A stretch of 64,000 nt of DNA from Pseudomonas putida (lineage in GTDB: Bacteria; Pseudomonadota; Gammaproteobacteria; Pseudomonadales; Pseudomonadaceae), in assembly GCF_001636055.1 (NCBI RefSeq), contig NZ_CP011789.1, positions 3,038,001 through 3,102,000 of the forward strand. The letters are read 5' to 3'. Within the stretch, counting starts at the first letter, position 1. Each line of letters starts with the position of its first letter. The notes beneath the pieces were generated by a model. The model was not told the DNA's origin. It worked only from the letters and a program-made list of their open reading frames with translations, and ran no database searches. Below are positions 9,648-17,839 of this stretch, in pieces. A program made the position numbers and the translations under genes.

Positions 9648-9785
9648 CCTTCCGCTCCGAAAGGCTGGCTTGCAGGGCGCGCGCGCCTGTAGATGGCTAG
9701 CACCTGATCGTGAATTGTCCTGTCTGCGAGGGATCGGTTATGGTGCTGCGATACCCTTTCGGAGCGACGAGCAGGAGCTGCACCC

Positions 9786-10214
9786 ATGCGTCCCTTTGCC
9801 ATTCGTCATATCGATCATCTGGTGCTGCGAGTGCGCGATCTTCAGCGCAGTGTCGCCTTTTACCGTGATGTGCTTGGCTGCCGGGTGAGCAAGGAGCGGC
9901 CGGACTTGGGCATGATCCATCTGGCCACCGGTACCGCGATGATCGATCTGGTAAGCCTGGACGGTGAGCTGGGACGCCCGGGCGGTGCTGCGGCAGGCGA
10001 GAGCGGGCGTAACCTGCATCACTTCTGCCTGCGTATCGAACCGTTCGACGAGCAGGCGTTGACCCGCTATCTGCAAGCCGCCGGGGTTGCGGTCGATGCC
10101 GCCGAAGTGCGATACGGCGCCGAGGGCGAGGGCCTGTCGCTGTACTGTTATGACCCCGATGGCAACCAGGTCGAGCTGAAAGGGCCTGTTGGCGAGCAGG
10201 CTACCCGTCCCTAG
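9786..10214 (+). CDS. VOC family protein (glyoxalase/dioxygenase fold)
   Basis: A 142-residue vicinal-oxygen-chelate protein with two beta-alpha-beta-beta-beta modules. The first opens with IRHIDHLVLRVRDLQRSVAFY, the typical metal-ligand His on strand 1. The second holds LHHFCLRI and closes with DPDGNQVELKG, which supplies a second His and the C-terminal Glu ligand. Enzymes with this fold include glyoxalase I, fosfomycin-resistance transferases and ring-cleavage dioxygenases; nothing here distinguishes among them. The closest general match is the small 'virulence protein/bleomycin resistance' type. It is monocistronic. Confidence 0.82.
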   Translation: MRPFAIRHIDHLVLRVRDLQRSVAFYRDVLGCRVSKERPDLGMIHLATGTAMIDLVSLDGELGRPGGAAAGESGRNLHHFCLRIEPFDEQALTRYLQAAGVAVDAAEVRYGAEGEGLSLYCYDPDGNQVELKGPVGEQATRP

Positions 10215-10399
10215 CGTCATCAAGGGCGCAGTGGATATCCGCGTAATCCCGATTATGCTTCAACGTACCTTGCTGCGATTCTGGGCAGCCCGCCCTGTCG
10301 TGCTTCGCGCAACCGTAGTCCTGCTTAGACCCGGGGCCAGGGTGCGATGCTGTTTTTCTGAGGTACTCCGGCCTGACAAGAACAAGACGGAGGCAACCC

Positions 10400-12076
10400 A
10401 TGGCGGCAATCGACAGCACATCGACGGGCAGTGCGCCCCAACGCGGCATCAGTCGGGAGGAGCGCAAGGTCATCTTCGCCTCGTCCCTGGGCACCGTGTT
10501 CGAGTGGTACGACTTCTACCTTTACGGCTCGCTGGCGGCGATCATCGCCAAGCACTTCTTCGCCGGCGTCAACGAAACCACCTCGTTCATCTTCGCCTTG
10601 CTGGCGTTTGCCGCAGGCTTTGCCGTGCGGCCGTTCGGGGCCGTCGTGTTCGGCCGACTCGGCGACATGATCGGGCGCAAGCACACCTTCCTCATCACCA
10701 TCATCATCATGGGCCTGTCCACTGCCGTGGTCGGGATATTGCCCAGCTATGCCAGCATCGGCGTGGCGGCGCCGATCATTCTCATCTCCCTGCGGCTGCT
10801 GCAAGGCCTGGCGCTGGGCGGCGAGTACGGTGGCGCAGCGACCTACGTGGCCGAGCACGCACCGCCTGGCAAGCGTGGCTTTTTCACGTCGTGGATCCAG
10901 ACCACCGCCACCTTGGGCCTGTTCCTGTCGCTGCTGGTGATCCTGACCTGCCGCACGGTGATGGGTACCGAAGCGTTCGAAGCCTGGGGCTGGCGGATTC
11001 CGTTCCTGATCTCGATCCTGCTGCTGGTGATTTCGGTGTACATCCGCATGCAGCTCAACGAGTCGCCGGTGTTCCTGAAGATGAAGGCCGAGGGCAAGGC
11101 GTCCAAGGCGCCGCTGACCGAATCCTTCGCGCGTTGGTATAACCTCAAGGTGGTGATCATGTCGCTGCTCGGCGGCACTGCCGGCCAGGCCGTGGTGTGG
11201 TACACCGGGCAGTTCTACGCGCTGTTCTTCCTGTTGCAGACCCTGAAGATCGACCCCCAGACCGCCAACTTGCTGATCGCAGGTTCGCTGTTGATCGGCA
11301 CGCCGTTCTTCATCCTGTTCGGCAGCCTGTCCGATCGCATCGGGCGTAAGAAGATCATCATGGCGGGCTGCATCATTGCCGCGCTCACCTATTTCCCGAT
11401 CTTCAAGGGCCTGACCGAGTACGGCAACCCGGACGTGTTCGTCGCTCAGGAGCAGAATCCCGTCGTGGTGGTGGCCGACCCGGCGCAGTGCTCGTTCCAG
11501 TTCGATCCCGTGGGCAAGGCCAAATTCACCAGTTCCTGCGATATCGCCAAGAGCCTGCTGGCCAAGCGGGCCATTCCCTATGACAACGAACGTGCACAGC
11601 CCGGCAGTGTGGCGCAGGTGCGTATCGGTGAACGGGTCATTGCAAGCTTCGAAGGCACAGGGTTGGCGGCGGCCGAGCTCAAGGCCCAGGGCGATGCGTT
11701 CACCGCGACCCTGACCGGCGCGCTGAAGGAGGCCGGCTATCCCGAAAAGGCTGACCCGGCGAAGATCCATTACCCGATGGTGTTGCTGCTGCTGACCCTT
11801 CTGGTGATCTACGTGACCATGGTCTACGGCCCCATCGCTGCCTGGTTGGTGGAGCTGTTCCCGGCGCGTATCCGCTACACCTCGATGTCGCTGCCTTACC
11901 ACATCGGTAACGGCTGGTTCGGCGGTTTCCTGCCGACGGTGGCCTTTGCCATGGTGGCGGCCACGGGGGATATCTACTACGGGTTGTGGTACCCGATCGT
12001 CATCGCGGTGATGACCGCGGTGCTGGGTATCTTCTTCCTGCCTGAGACCAAGGACCGGGATATCAACCACGCCTGA
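10400..12076 (+). CDS. MFS metabolite:H+ symporter (MHS family) with a large extracytoplasmic insert
   Basis: A 558-residue inner-membrane carrier of the ProP/ShiA/KgtP type. The N-terminus has the family signature GTVFEWYDFYLYG, followed by FGRLGDMIGRKHTFL (the loop 2-3 motif) and a second copy, GSLSDRIGRKK, between helices 8 and 9. It is about 110-120 residues longer than typical members (430-450). The extra length lies between about residues 345 and 455, before the last hydrophobic pair, and contains two cysteines in a polar segment expected in the periplasm. The substrate cannot be read from sequence; relatives carry organic acids, shikimate or betaines. GGAG precedes the ATG. Confidence 0.9.
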   Translation: MAAIDSTSTGSAPQRGISREERKVIFASSLGTVFEWYDFYLYGSLAAIIAKHFFAGVNETTSFIFALLAFAAGFAVRPFGAVVFGRLGDMIGRKHTFLITIIIMGLSTAVVGILPSYASIGVAAPIILISLRLLQGLALGGEYGGAATYVAEHAPPGKRGFFTSWIQTTATLGLFLSLLVILTCRTVMGTEAFEAWGWRIPFLISILLLVISVYIRMQLNESPVFLKMKAEGKASKAPLTESFARWYNLKVVIMSLLGGTAGQAVVWYTGQFYALFFLLQTLKIDPQTANLLIAGSLLIGTPFFILFGSLSDRIGRKKIIMAGCIIAALTYFPIFKGLTEYGNPDVFVAQEQNPVVVVADPAQCSFQFDPVGKAKFTSSCDIAKSLLAKRAIPYDNERAQPGSVAQVRIGERVIASFEGTGLAAAELKAQGDAFTATLTGALKEAGYPEKADPAKIHYPMVLLLLTLLVIYVTMVYGPIAAWLVELFPARIRYTSMSLPYHIGNGWFGGFLPTVAFAMVAATGDIYYGLWYPIVIAVMTAVLGIFFLPETKDRDINHA

Positions 12077-12082
12077 AGAAAC

Positions 12083-12119
12083 GGCCACTCCTGCAGGTTT
12101 TGCAGGAGTGGCCTTGTTT
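12083..12119. terminator. hairpin terminator between MHS transporter and dehydratase
   Basis: A perfect 13-bp stem (GGCCACTCCTGCA with its complement), a 5-nt loop and a TTGTTT tail on the plus strand. It separates convergent genes and probably serves both. Confidence 0.85.
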
Positions 12120-12134
12120 CGCGAGCACTGGCCG

Positions 12135-13046
12135 CTAGGCTGCAAGCCAGTCGCGAATCTGCTCCAGCGTGGCAGTCGCGCCACCGCAGACGATCATCAG
12201 CACGTTGCTGTACTGCGCCAGGCGCTCGGGTGCGTAGGCCAGGGCCAGCGCTGCGCCGCAGGCAGGTTCTACCAGTATTCGGTGATCGTGCAGGAAGCGC
12301 TCGCAGGCCTGGAGCGCCGCATGGTCGGTTACTCGCTCGCTGTGCAGTGGGTGGTTTTGTGCGCAGGCCAGCGCCTGGTCCGCCACACGCTTGGCGCCCA
12401 GCGAGGTGGCCACCGAAGTGATGGCCGGCAGTTCCACCGGATGGCCCGCAGCGATGGCGGCGTGCAGTGATGCGGCACCGTCGGTTTCCACCGCCAGCAC
12501 AGGCACGTCGTGCCAGCCATTGCGCTTGAGCCCCTCGACCACGCCGCTGAGCAGTCCGCCGCCCCCTACCGACAACACCACTGCATCGGGTTTGAGTCCG
12601 GCCTGGGCGACTTCGTCGATCATGCTGGCATGTCCGGTCCACAGCAGCGGGTCGTCGAACGGGTGGATGAATGCATCACCCGGGCCCAGCAAGCCTTGCG
12701 CATGCTGGTTGGCTTCTTGCCACGAGCTGCCTTTGACCACGACCTGGGCGTCTTCGAGTTTCAGCAGTTCGATGGCGCGCGTGCTGGTGGTTTCCGGCAC
12801 CACCACGGTTACCGGCACGCCGAGCCTGCGCCCAGCATAGGCCACGGCGAGGCCGGCGTTGCCTCCGGAAGACGACACGAAGTGCCGGGCGCCACGCGCA
12901 TGGTGCACTTCGCAGGCATGGCCTACGCCGCGCAGCTTGAACGAGCCAGAGGGCTGCAGGGCCTCGAGCTTGAGCCACAGGGTACGGCCGGCGGCCACTG
13001 ACAGCGGGCGGGATTCGATCAAAGGGGTCTGGATATGCAAGGTCAT
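12135..13046 (-). CDS. serine/threonine dehydratase-like PLP enzyme (fold type II)
   Basis: A 303-residue fold-type II PLP enzyme resembling mammalian-type serine/threonine dehydratases (SDH/SDS), which deaminate L-serine or L-threonine to 2-oxo acids. The PLP lysine is in GSFKLRGV near residue 37, the substrate loop is SSSGGNAG, the phosphate-binding glycine loop is SVGGGGLL, and the ring-nitrogen region is CGGATAT. It lacks the C-terminal ACT domain of biosynthetic IlvA, which suggests a catabolic role. It follows the YheO-like regulator gene by 14 bp on the same strand, so the regulator and enzyme form an operon. Specificity, including hydroxyaspartate or D-amino acids, is open. Confidence 0.85.
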   Translation of the reverse strand: MTLHIQTPLIESRPLSVAAGRTLWLKLEALQPSGSFKLRGVGHACEVHHARGARHFVSSSGGNAGLAVAYAGRRLGVPVTVVVPETTSTRAIELLKLEDAQVVVKGSSWQEANQHAQGLLGPGDAFIHPFDDPLLWTGHASMIDEVAQAGLKPDAVVLSVGGGGLLSGVVEGLKRNGWHDVPVLAVETDGAASLHAAIAAGHPVELPAITSVATSLGAKRVADQALACAQNHPLHSERVTDHAALQACERFLHDHRILVEPACGAALALAYAPERLAQYSNVLMIVCGGATATLEQIRDWLAA

Positions 13047-13060
13047 GGCGGGCTCCGCAT

Positions 13061-13765
13061 TCAGCGTTCGCGGGCAGCCGGCGTGGCGTCGCCGCGCAGC
13101 TGCTCCAGGTAGTTGTAGATGGTGTAGCGGGTCACGCCCAGAGCGTCGGCAGCCTTCTCCACGCCACCTTTGACGATGAACAGGCCGCGCTCCTGCATCA
13201 CTCGTACGGCCTCGACCTTGGCTTGCTTGTTCATCCGCCCTCGGCCTGAGCGCTGCAGCGAGTCCTGGATGATTTCGCTCATCAGCAGCGTCATGTCGGC
13301 CGCCTCACGGGGCGGGTGTGTGTCCGGGAGGGCACCGAGTGGCTGAAAGTGCTGGAGAAAGGTCATGGCGGCATCGAGGCCGGTGATGTCGGTGTTCACG
13401 CACAGGCTGGCGAACGGGTGGCCACCGCTGTCGCGAAAGATTGCCGTGGCACTGCGCAGCGTGCGCCCCTTGAGGGTTGTGGGGTAGTCCGGCAGCACCA
13501 CCGGCTCGCAGCCGTCCTGAGTACGGCCGGCGTGCATCAGTGCCTTGAAGCCTTGGTCCTGTTCCGGTGCGGCCAGGATCGGGCTGCCCACTCGACGGCC
13601 CGAAAGATGGCCGTTGACGATGGCGATCACCGAGTGCTCGGGATTGTCGAGGTCGTGCAGGAGGATTTCCAGGTTGCGCGGCGCAACGCTGCCCAAGGCC
13701 TGGAGCGCAGCCTTGAGGACGGTGAGGGTGAGATGGCGTTCTTGCTGAAGGGGGAGTGCGGGCAT
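13061..13765 (-). CDS. YheO/DauR-type PAS-HTH transcriptional regulator
   Basis: A 234-residue regulator. Residues about 10-130 form the YheO-like PAS domain (IVNGHLSGRRVGSP, then FASLCVNTDITGL), and residues about 170-225 the HTH domain, with the recognition region AADALGVTRYTIYNYLEQL. DauR of P. aeruginosa, a repressor of D-arginine catabolism, has this architecture. The gene heads an operon with the dehydratase. A nested palindrome (13773-13822) lies directly upstream and is a likely autoregulatory operator. The ligand is unknown; an amino acid related to the dehydratase substrate is a reasonable guess. Confidence 0.85.
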   Translation of the reverse strand: MPALPLQQERHLTLTVLKAALQALGSVAPRNLEILLHDLDNPEHSVIAIVNGHLSGRRVGSPILAAPEQDQGFKALMHAGRTQDGCEPVVLPDYPTTLKGRTLRSATAIFRDSGGHPFASLCVNTDITGLDAAMTFLQHFQPLGALPDTHPPREAADMTLLMSEIIQDSLQRSGRGRMNKQAKVEAVRVMQERGLFIVKGGVEKAADALGVTRYTIYNYLEQLRGDATPAARER

Positions 13766-13772
13766 GGGAAAT

Positions 13773-13822
13773 CGCCAGATTCTTAATTGTGTTGAATTTT
13801 ACACAAATAGTTGAATCTGGCG
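13773..13822. promoter_or_regulatory. nested palindrome, candidate operator of the YheO-like regulator
   Basis: Outer arms CGCCAGATTC (13773-13782) and GAATCTGGCG (13813-13822) enclose inner arms TTGTGT (13787-13792) and ACACAA (13801-13806), with an AT-rich centre. The element lies 8 bp upstream of the regulator start and 21 bp downstream of the amidase stop. It could act as an operator, as a terminator for the amidase gene, or both. Confidence 0.5.
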
Positions 13823-13843
13823 AGTGTGGATTGCGCTTGAACT

Positions 13844-15547
13844 TCAGCTCAGTGGTGGGGTGCGCGGTGGAATCACCCGCCGCGAGCCGGTGGCTTCAAA
13901 ACCTGCAGCAAAGCGCAGCAAAGCATTGTCGTCATAGGCCCGGCCAGCGAAGGTCAGGCCTACTGGCATGCCGATGTCGGCCATCACGCCCATCGGTACG
14001 GTCACTGTCGGCACACCCAGATGACGGATTGCCAGGTTGCCATTGGCGACCCAGATCCCGTTGCTCCAGGCGATGTCTGCCGAGACTGGGTTGATATCGG
14101 CATCGGCCGGGCCGACATCGGCGACGGTGGGGAACAGCACCGCGTCCAGCTTGTGCTCGTCCATCCAGTCTTCCAGGTCCATCTTGCGCGTTTGCTCCAG
14201 GCCGCGCAGGCCGTCCGGGACGGTAGCGATCTGGTCCCAGGACTTGAGGCCACGCTTGGCCATGTTGACGTATTCGTCCATGCCGGCCGCCAGGTCGTCT
14301 TCGCGGTTGGGCAGGGTGCCCGGATCGTGCGGGAAGATCTTCGGCCCGTCGACGTCAGCCAGGCGGTTCAGCTTGGGGTCGTTGTTGGCGCGCAGGAAAT
14401 CGTCGAACGCCCAGCCGGACAATTCCCACAGCTCGTCATGCAGGAATTCCTTGCTGACGATACCGCGGTTGTACACGGTCGGCGCACCCGGACGATCACC
14501 CTCGCAGTTGGAGACCAACGGGAAGTCGGTTTCGACCACTTCGGCGCCTGCCGCCTCCAGCGCTTTGCGGGCCTGCTCCCAGAGGTCGATGACGCTGGCG
14601 CGGGTGTTGATGCGCTGGCCGGTCGGGCCACCAATGCCGGGTTTTTCCGAAGTGCCGGCCTCGGCGTCGGCATTGATGTACATGCGCGGTACGGCAAAGC
14701 GCTTGCCTTTGAGCGCGCCGGCGCCGACGGCCAGGTCGAGGTAACTGGCGGGGCGCACGCTCGAGGCTGCCGGGATTGGCACCCAGGGTTGCATGCGCCA
14801 AAGGTCGCCACGGGTGTCGGCGTCGTCGGCCACCACCACGTCGAGAATTTCCAGCAGATCGGCCATGGTCCGTGCGTAAGGCACGACCACATCCATGGTT
14901 GGCGTGAGCGGCCAGTTGCCGCGCACCGAGATCACCCCACGCGATGGGGTGTAGGCGCACAGGCCGTTGTTCGACGCCGGCCCGCGACCGCTCGACCAGG
15001 TTTCCTCGGCCAGGCCGAAGGCGCTGTAGCTGGCCGCCGTGGCGGTACCGGCGCCGTTGGAGGAGCCAGAGGCGAAGGGGGCGGTGAGGTAGGCCGCGTT
15101 GTACGGGCTTTCGGCGCGGCCGTAGACGCCGCGCTGCATGCCGCCGTTGGCCATGGGCGGCATGTTGGTCTTGCCCAGGCAGATCGCGCCTGCAGCGCGC
15201 AGGCGCTCGACGGTGAACGCGTCGCGCTGGGCGACCAGATGCTCGAACGCCGGGCTGCCGGAGGCGGCGGTCAGGCCCTTGACCAGGTAGCTATCCTTGG
15301 CGGTGTAGGGGATGCCGTCCAGCGGGCCAAGCGTGGTGCCGGCGGCGCGGCGGGCGTCGGAGGCCTCGGCCTCCCTGAGCGCTTCGGGGTTGCGCACCAC
15401 GACGGCGTTCAGCGCGGTGGCGGTGTCGGCTCCATCATAGGCGTCGATACGGGCCAGGTAGGCCTTGATCAGTTCGACCGCCGTCGTGCGGCCGGACTCG
15501 AGCGCGTTGCGCAGCTCGGCAATGGAAACCTCGGTTACCTCGATCAT
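13844..15547 (-). CDS. amidase signature family hydrolase
   Basis: A 567-residue enzyme of the amidase signature superfamily, which hydrolyses amide bonds with a Ser-cisSer-Lys triad. The Lys is in IPYTAKDSYLV, the cis-Ser region is FASGSSNGAGTATAA, and the nucleophile lies in ETWSSGRGPASNN, where the usual 'T.GS...PA' pattern is altered to TWSSGRGPAS. The C-terminal NLAIRHLGVPTVTVPMG and GLTFAGRAYDD are typical. No signal peptide is visible, so it is probably cytosolic. Substrates in this family range from aliphatic amides to allophanate and peptides, and none can be assigned. It is divergent from the choline transporter gene. Confidence 0.88.
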   Translation of the reverse strand: MIEVTEVSIAELRNALESGRTTAVELIKAYLARIDAYDGADTATALNAVVVRNPEALREAEASDARRAAGTTLGPLDGIPYTAKDSYLVKGLTAASGSPAFEHLVAQRDAFTVERLRAAGAICLGKTNMPPMANGGMQRGVYGRAESPYNAAYLTAPFASGSSNGAGTATAASYSAFGLAEETWSSGRGPASNNGLCAYTPSRGVISVRGNWPLTPTMDVVVPYARTMADLLEILDVVVADDADTRGDLWRMQPWVPIPAASSVRPASYLDLAVGAGALKGKRFAVPRMYINADAEAGTSEKPGIGGPTGQRINTRASVIDLWEQARKALEAAGAEVVETDFPLVSNCEGDRPGAPTVYNRGIVSKEFLHDELWELSGWAFDDFLRANNDPKLNRLADVDGPKIFPHDPGTLPNREDDLAAGMDEYVNMAKRGLKSWDQIATVPDGLRGLEQTRKMDLEDWMDEHKLDAVLFPTVADVGPADADINPVSADIAWSNGIWVANGNLAIRHLGVPTVTVPMGVMADIGMPVGLTFAGRAYDDNALLRFAAGFEATGSRRVIPPRTPPLS

Positions 15548-15560
15548 GCTGTCACCAAAA

Positions 15561-15593
15561 TGTACAGGTGGATTTTATGCAGGCGAGTGTACA
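15561..15593. promoter_or_regulatory. pair of TGTACA half-sites upstream of the amidase gene
   Basis: Two copies of the self-complementary hexamer TGTACA lie 27 bp apart (15561-15566 and 15588-15593), 14 to 46 bp upstream of the amidase start. The spacing fits two adjacent sites on nearly the same helical face. No matching regulator is encoded next to them, so this is a weak prediction. Confidence 0.3.
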
Positions 15594-15799
15594 AGAAGCC
15601 CTGCGCGGGCGCAGGTTTGCACCAGGGAAAAACCTGTTTGCAGCACGGCATGTGCGGGCAGGAGGGCGTGTGTTCAGGAGGGGAGCGCTTTGAAAAATTC
15701 AGAAACATCCGATATGTCACGACGAGCAAAACCATCAGCGTCTACCGTTTGTCGTAGCTAACCGTGCGCATGAAGCGCCCTGATGGAGATTACCCGTAC

Positions 15800-17770
15800 A
15801 TGGCAAGTCCGCCCGAGCAACCTCGCAAGCCCACCATCAACCCACCGGTTTTCTGGATTTCCTCGGTCCTGCTGCTGATTCTGGTGCTGTACGCCAGCGT
15901 GTTCCAGGCCCATGCACAGGCGTTGTTCGCACATATCCAGGGCTGGATCATCGTCAATGTCAGCTGGTTCTACATTCTCGGTGTGGCGCTGATTCTCGGC
16001 ACTGTGGTGTTTCTGGGCATCAGTCGCTACGGCGATATCAAGCTCGGCCCCGACCACAGCACCCCCGACTACAACAATGCCACCTGGTTCGCCATGCTGT
16101 TCTCCGCAGGCATGGGCATCGGCCTGATGTTCTTCGGTGTCGCGGAGCCTGTGATGCACTTCCTCAAGCCACCGCTGGGTGAGGGCGGCACGGTGCTGGC
16201 GGCGGGCGAGGCAATGCGTATCACCTTCTTCCACTGGGGGCTCCATGCCTGGGCGATCTACGCCATCGTCGCGTTGATCCTGGCCTATTTCAGCTATCGC
16301 CATGGCTTGCCGCTGACCCTGCGTTCGGCACTCTACCCGCTGATCGGCGAGCGCATCCACGGGCCACTGGGGCACGCGGTCGACATCTTTGCGATCATCG
16401 GCACGGTGTTCGGCGTCGCCACTTCGCTGGGCTTTGGCGTGTCGCAGATCAACACCGGGCTCAATGCCCTGTTTGGTGTGCCGGTATCCATTCCGGTGCA
16501 GATCGCGCTGATCATCGGTACTACGTTCCTGGCCACGTTGTCGGTGATGTCCGGGCTGGACAAGGGCATTCGGCGGTTGTCCGAGCTAAATCTGGGCCTG
16601 GCGGTGCTGCTGTTGCTGATGGTGATGCTGCTAGGGCCGACCGTGCTGATCCTGCAGACCTTCGTACAGAACACGGGTGGCTACCTGAGCGAGATCGTCA
16701 GTCGCACGCTCAACCTCTACGCCTATCAGCCCACCGACTGGATCGGCGGCTGGACCCTGTTCTACTGGGGCTGGTGGCTGGCCTGGTCGCCTTTTGTCGG
16801 GCTGTTCATCGCGCGCATCTCGCGCGGGCGCACCATCCGTGAATTCGTGACCGGGGTGCTGCTGGTGCCGACTGCGTTCACCCTGCTGTGGATGACGGTG
16901 TTCGGCAACACAGCGATCCACATGATCCTTGACGAGGGGTTGACCGACCTGGCCGCGGCGGTGGAGCAGGATACGTCGCTGGCGCTGTTCGCCTTCCTCG
17001 AGCATTTCCCCTTCGCCAGCATCATCAGCACCCTGGCGGTGATCATGGTGGTGGTGTTCTTCGTCACCTCGGCCGATACCGGCGCGATGGTGGTGGACAT
17101 GCTGGCCTCCGGCGGCAAGGAAGGCACACCGATCCGCCAGAGGATCTTCTGGGCCTCAAGCATGGGTATCGTCGCCATCGCACTGCTGCTGGCCGACGGC
17201 CTCAAGGCGCTGCAGACCGCGACCATCGCCAGTGCGCTGCCGTTTACCCTGGCGTTGCTGCTGAGCATGCGCGGGCTGCTCAAGGCGCTCAAGCTCGACG
17301 CCACCAAGCGTGACCTGCGCTACCAGGCGCTGGCGATCTCGCCAACCGCTTCGCGTGCTGCGGGCAACTGGCAGCGACGTCTGCGCACCCTGGCGATGTT
17401 CCCGCGTCGTTCACATGTGCAGCGCTTCATCGCTGACGTAGCGCTGCCGGCCTGCCAATCGGTGGCCGAGGAGTGGCGTCGCCAGGGTTATGAATGCAGT
17501 GTCGAGGAAGGCGAGGCTGGCCGAGTGACGCTCAAGGTCGGGCCGAGCGATGAGGTGTTCGTCTACGAGATTCGCCCACGCGCCTATGCCATGCCCAGCT
17601 TCGTCCTGAGCGATGCCGCCGGGGAGGAGCGCAAGTACTTCCGTGCCGAAGTGCACTTGCGTGAGGGCGGGCAGGACCACGATGTGATGGGTTGGTCGAA
17701 GGACGAAGTGATCGGCGACATTCTCGATCACTTCGAACGGCACCTGCACTTCCTGCACCTGGTGCGTTGA
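15800..17770 (+). CDS. betT: BCCT-family choline transporter, BetT type
   Basis: A 656-residue secondary transporter with twelve hydrophobic segments and the BCCT signature region (FYWGWWLAWSPFVGLFIARISRGRT), supplying choline for betaine synthesis or catabolism. The roughly 150-residue hydrophilic C-terminal extension (from about LRYQALAISPT to the end) is typical of BetT, where it takes part in osmotic regulation. I prefer the ATG at 15800, preceded by GGAG and giving MASPPEQPRKPTINPP, over a GTG at 15764 with no ribosome binding site. No betIBA genes are adjacent, so this is probably an additional, unlinked BetT paralogue. Confidence 0.88.
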   Translation: MASPPEQPRKPTINPPVFWISSVLLLILVLYASVFQAHAQALFAHIQGWIIVNVSWFYILGVALILGTVVFLGISRYGDIKLGPDHSTPDYNNATWFAMLFSAGMGIGLMFFGVAEPVMHFLKPPLGEGGTVLAAGEAMRITFFHWGLHAWAIYAIVALILAYFSYRHGLPLTLRSALYPLIGERIHGPLGHAVDIFAIIGTVFGVATSLGFGVSQINTGLNALFGVPVSIPVQIALIIGTTFLATLSVMSGLDKGIRRLSELNLGLAVLLLLMVMLLGPTVLILQTFVQNTGGYLSEIVSRTLNLYAYQPTDWIGGWTLFYWGWWLAWSPFVGLFIARISRGRTIREFVTGVLLVPTAFTLLWMTVFGNTAIHMILDEGLTDLAAAVEQDTSLALFAFLEHFPFASIISTLAVIMVVVFFVTSADTGAMVVDMLASGGKEGTPIRQRIFWASSMGIVAIALLLADGLKALQTATIASALPFTLALLLSMRGLLKALKLDATKRDLRYQALAISPTASRAAGNWQRRLRTLAMFPRRSHVQRFIADVALPACQSVAEEWRRQGYECSVEEGEAGRVTLKVGPSDEVFVYEIRPRAYAMPSFVLSDAAGEERKYFRAEVHLREGGQDHDVMGWSKDEVIGDILDHFERHLHFLHLVR

Positions 17771-17777
17771 CGCGTAC

Positions 17778-17836
17778 CTGTGGGAGCGGGTTTACCCGCG
17801 AAAAGGCCATCACGATGGCCGGTTTCGCGGGTAGAG
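17778..17836. repeat. REP-type repeat pair (Pseudomonas)
   Basis: A REP core (gtgggagcgggtttacccgcg) is followed by a second partial copy in inverse orientation, so that TACCCGCGAAAAGGCC pairs with GGCCGGTTTCGCGGGTA across an 8-nt loop. It fills the gap between the convergent betT and yghU genes and may serve as a terminator. Confidence 0.75.
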
Positions 17837-17839
17837 CCG

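Noticed and set aside
10325..12184. 619-codon open frame antisense to the MHS transporter
   Set aside because: Low-complexity His/Gln/Arg translation opposite a well-supported membrane protein; no ribosome binding site or motif.
13787..13806. Fnr/Anr box in the YheO-like promoter
   Set aside because: TTGTGT-N8-ACACAA does not fit TTGAT-N4-ATCAA in half-site or spacing; it is better read as part of the nested palindrome.
14021..15757. 578-codon open frame antisense to the amidase
   Set aside because: Opposite a gene with intact catalytic motifs; Gly/Val/Ala-rich translation with no recognisable domain.
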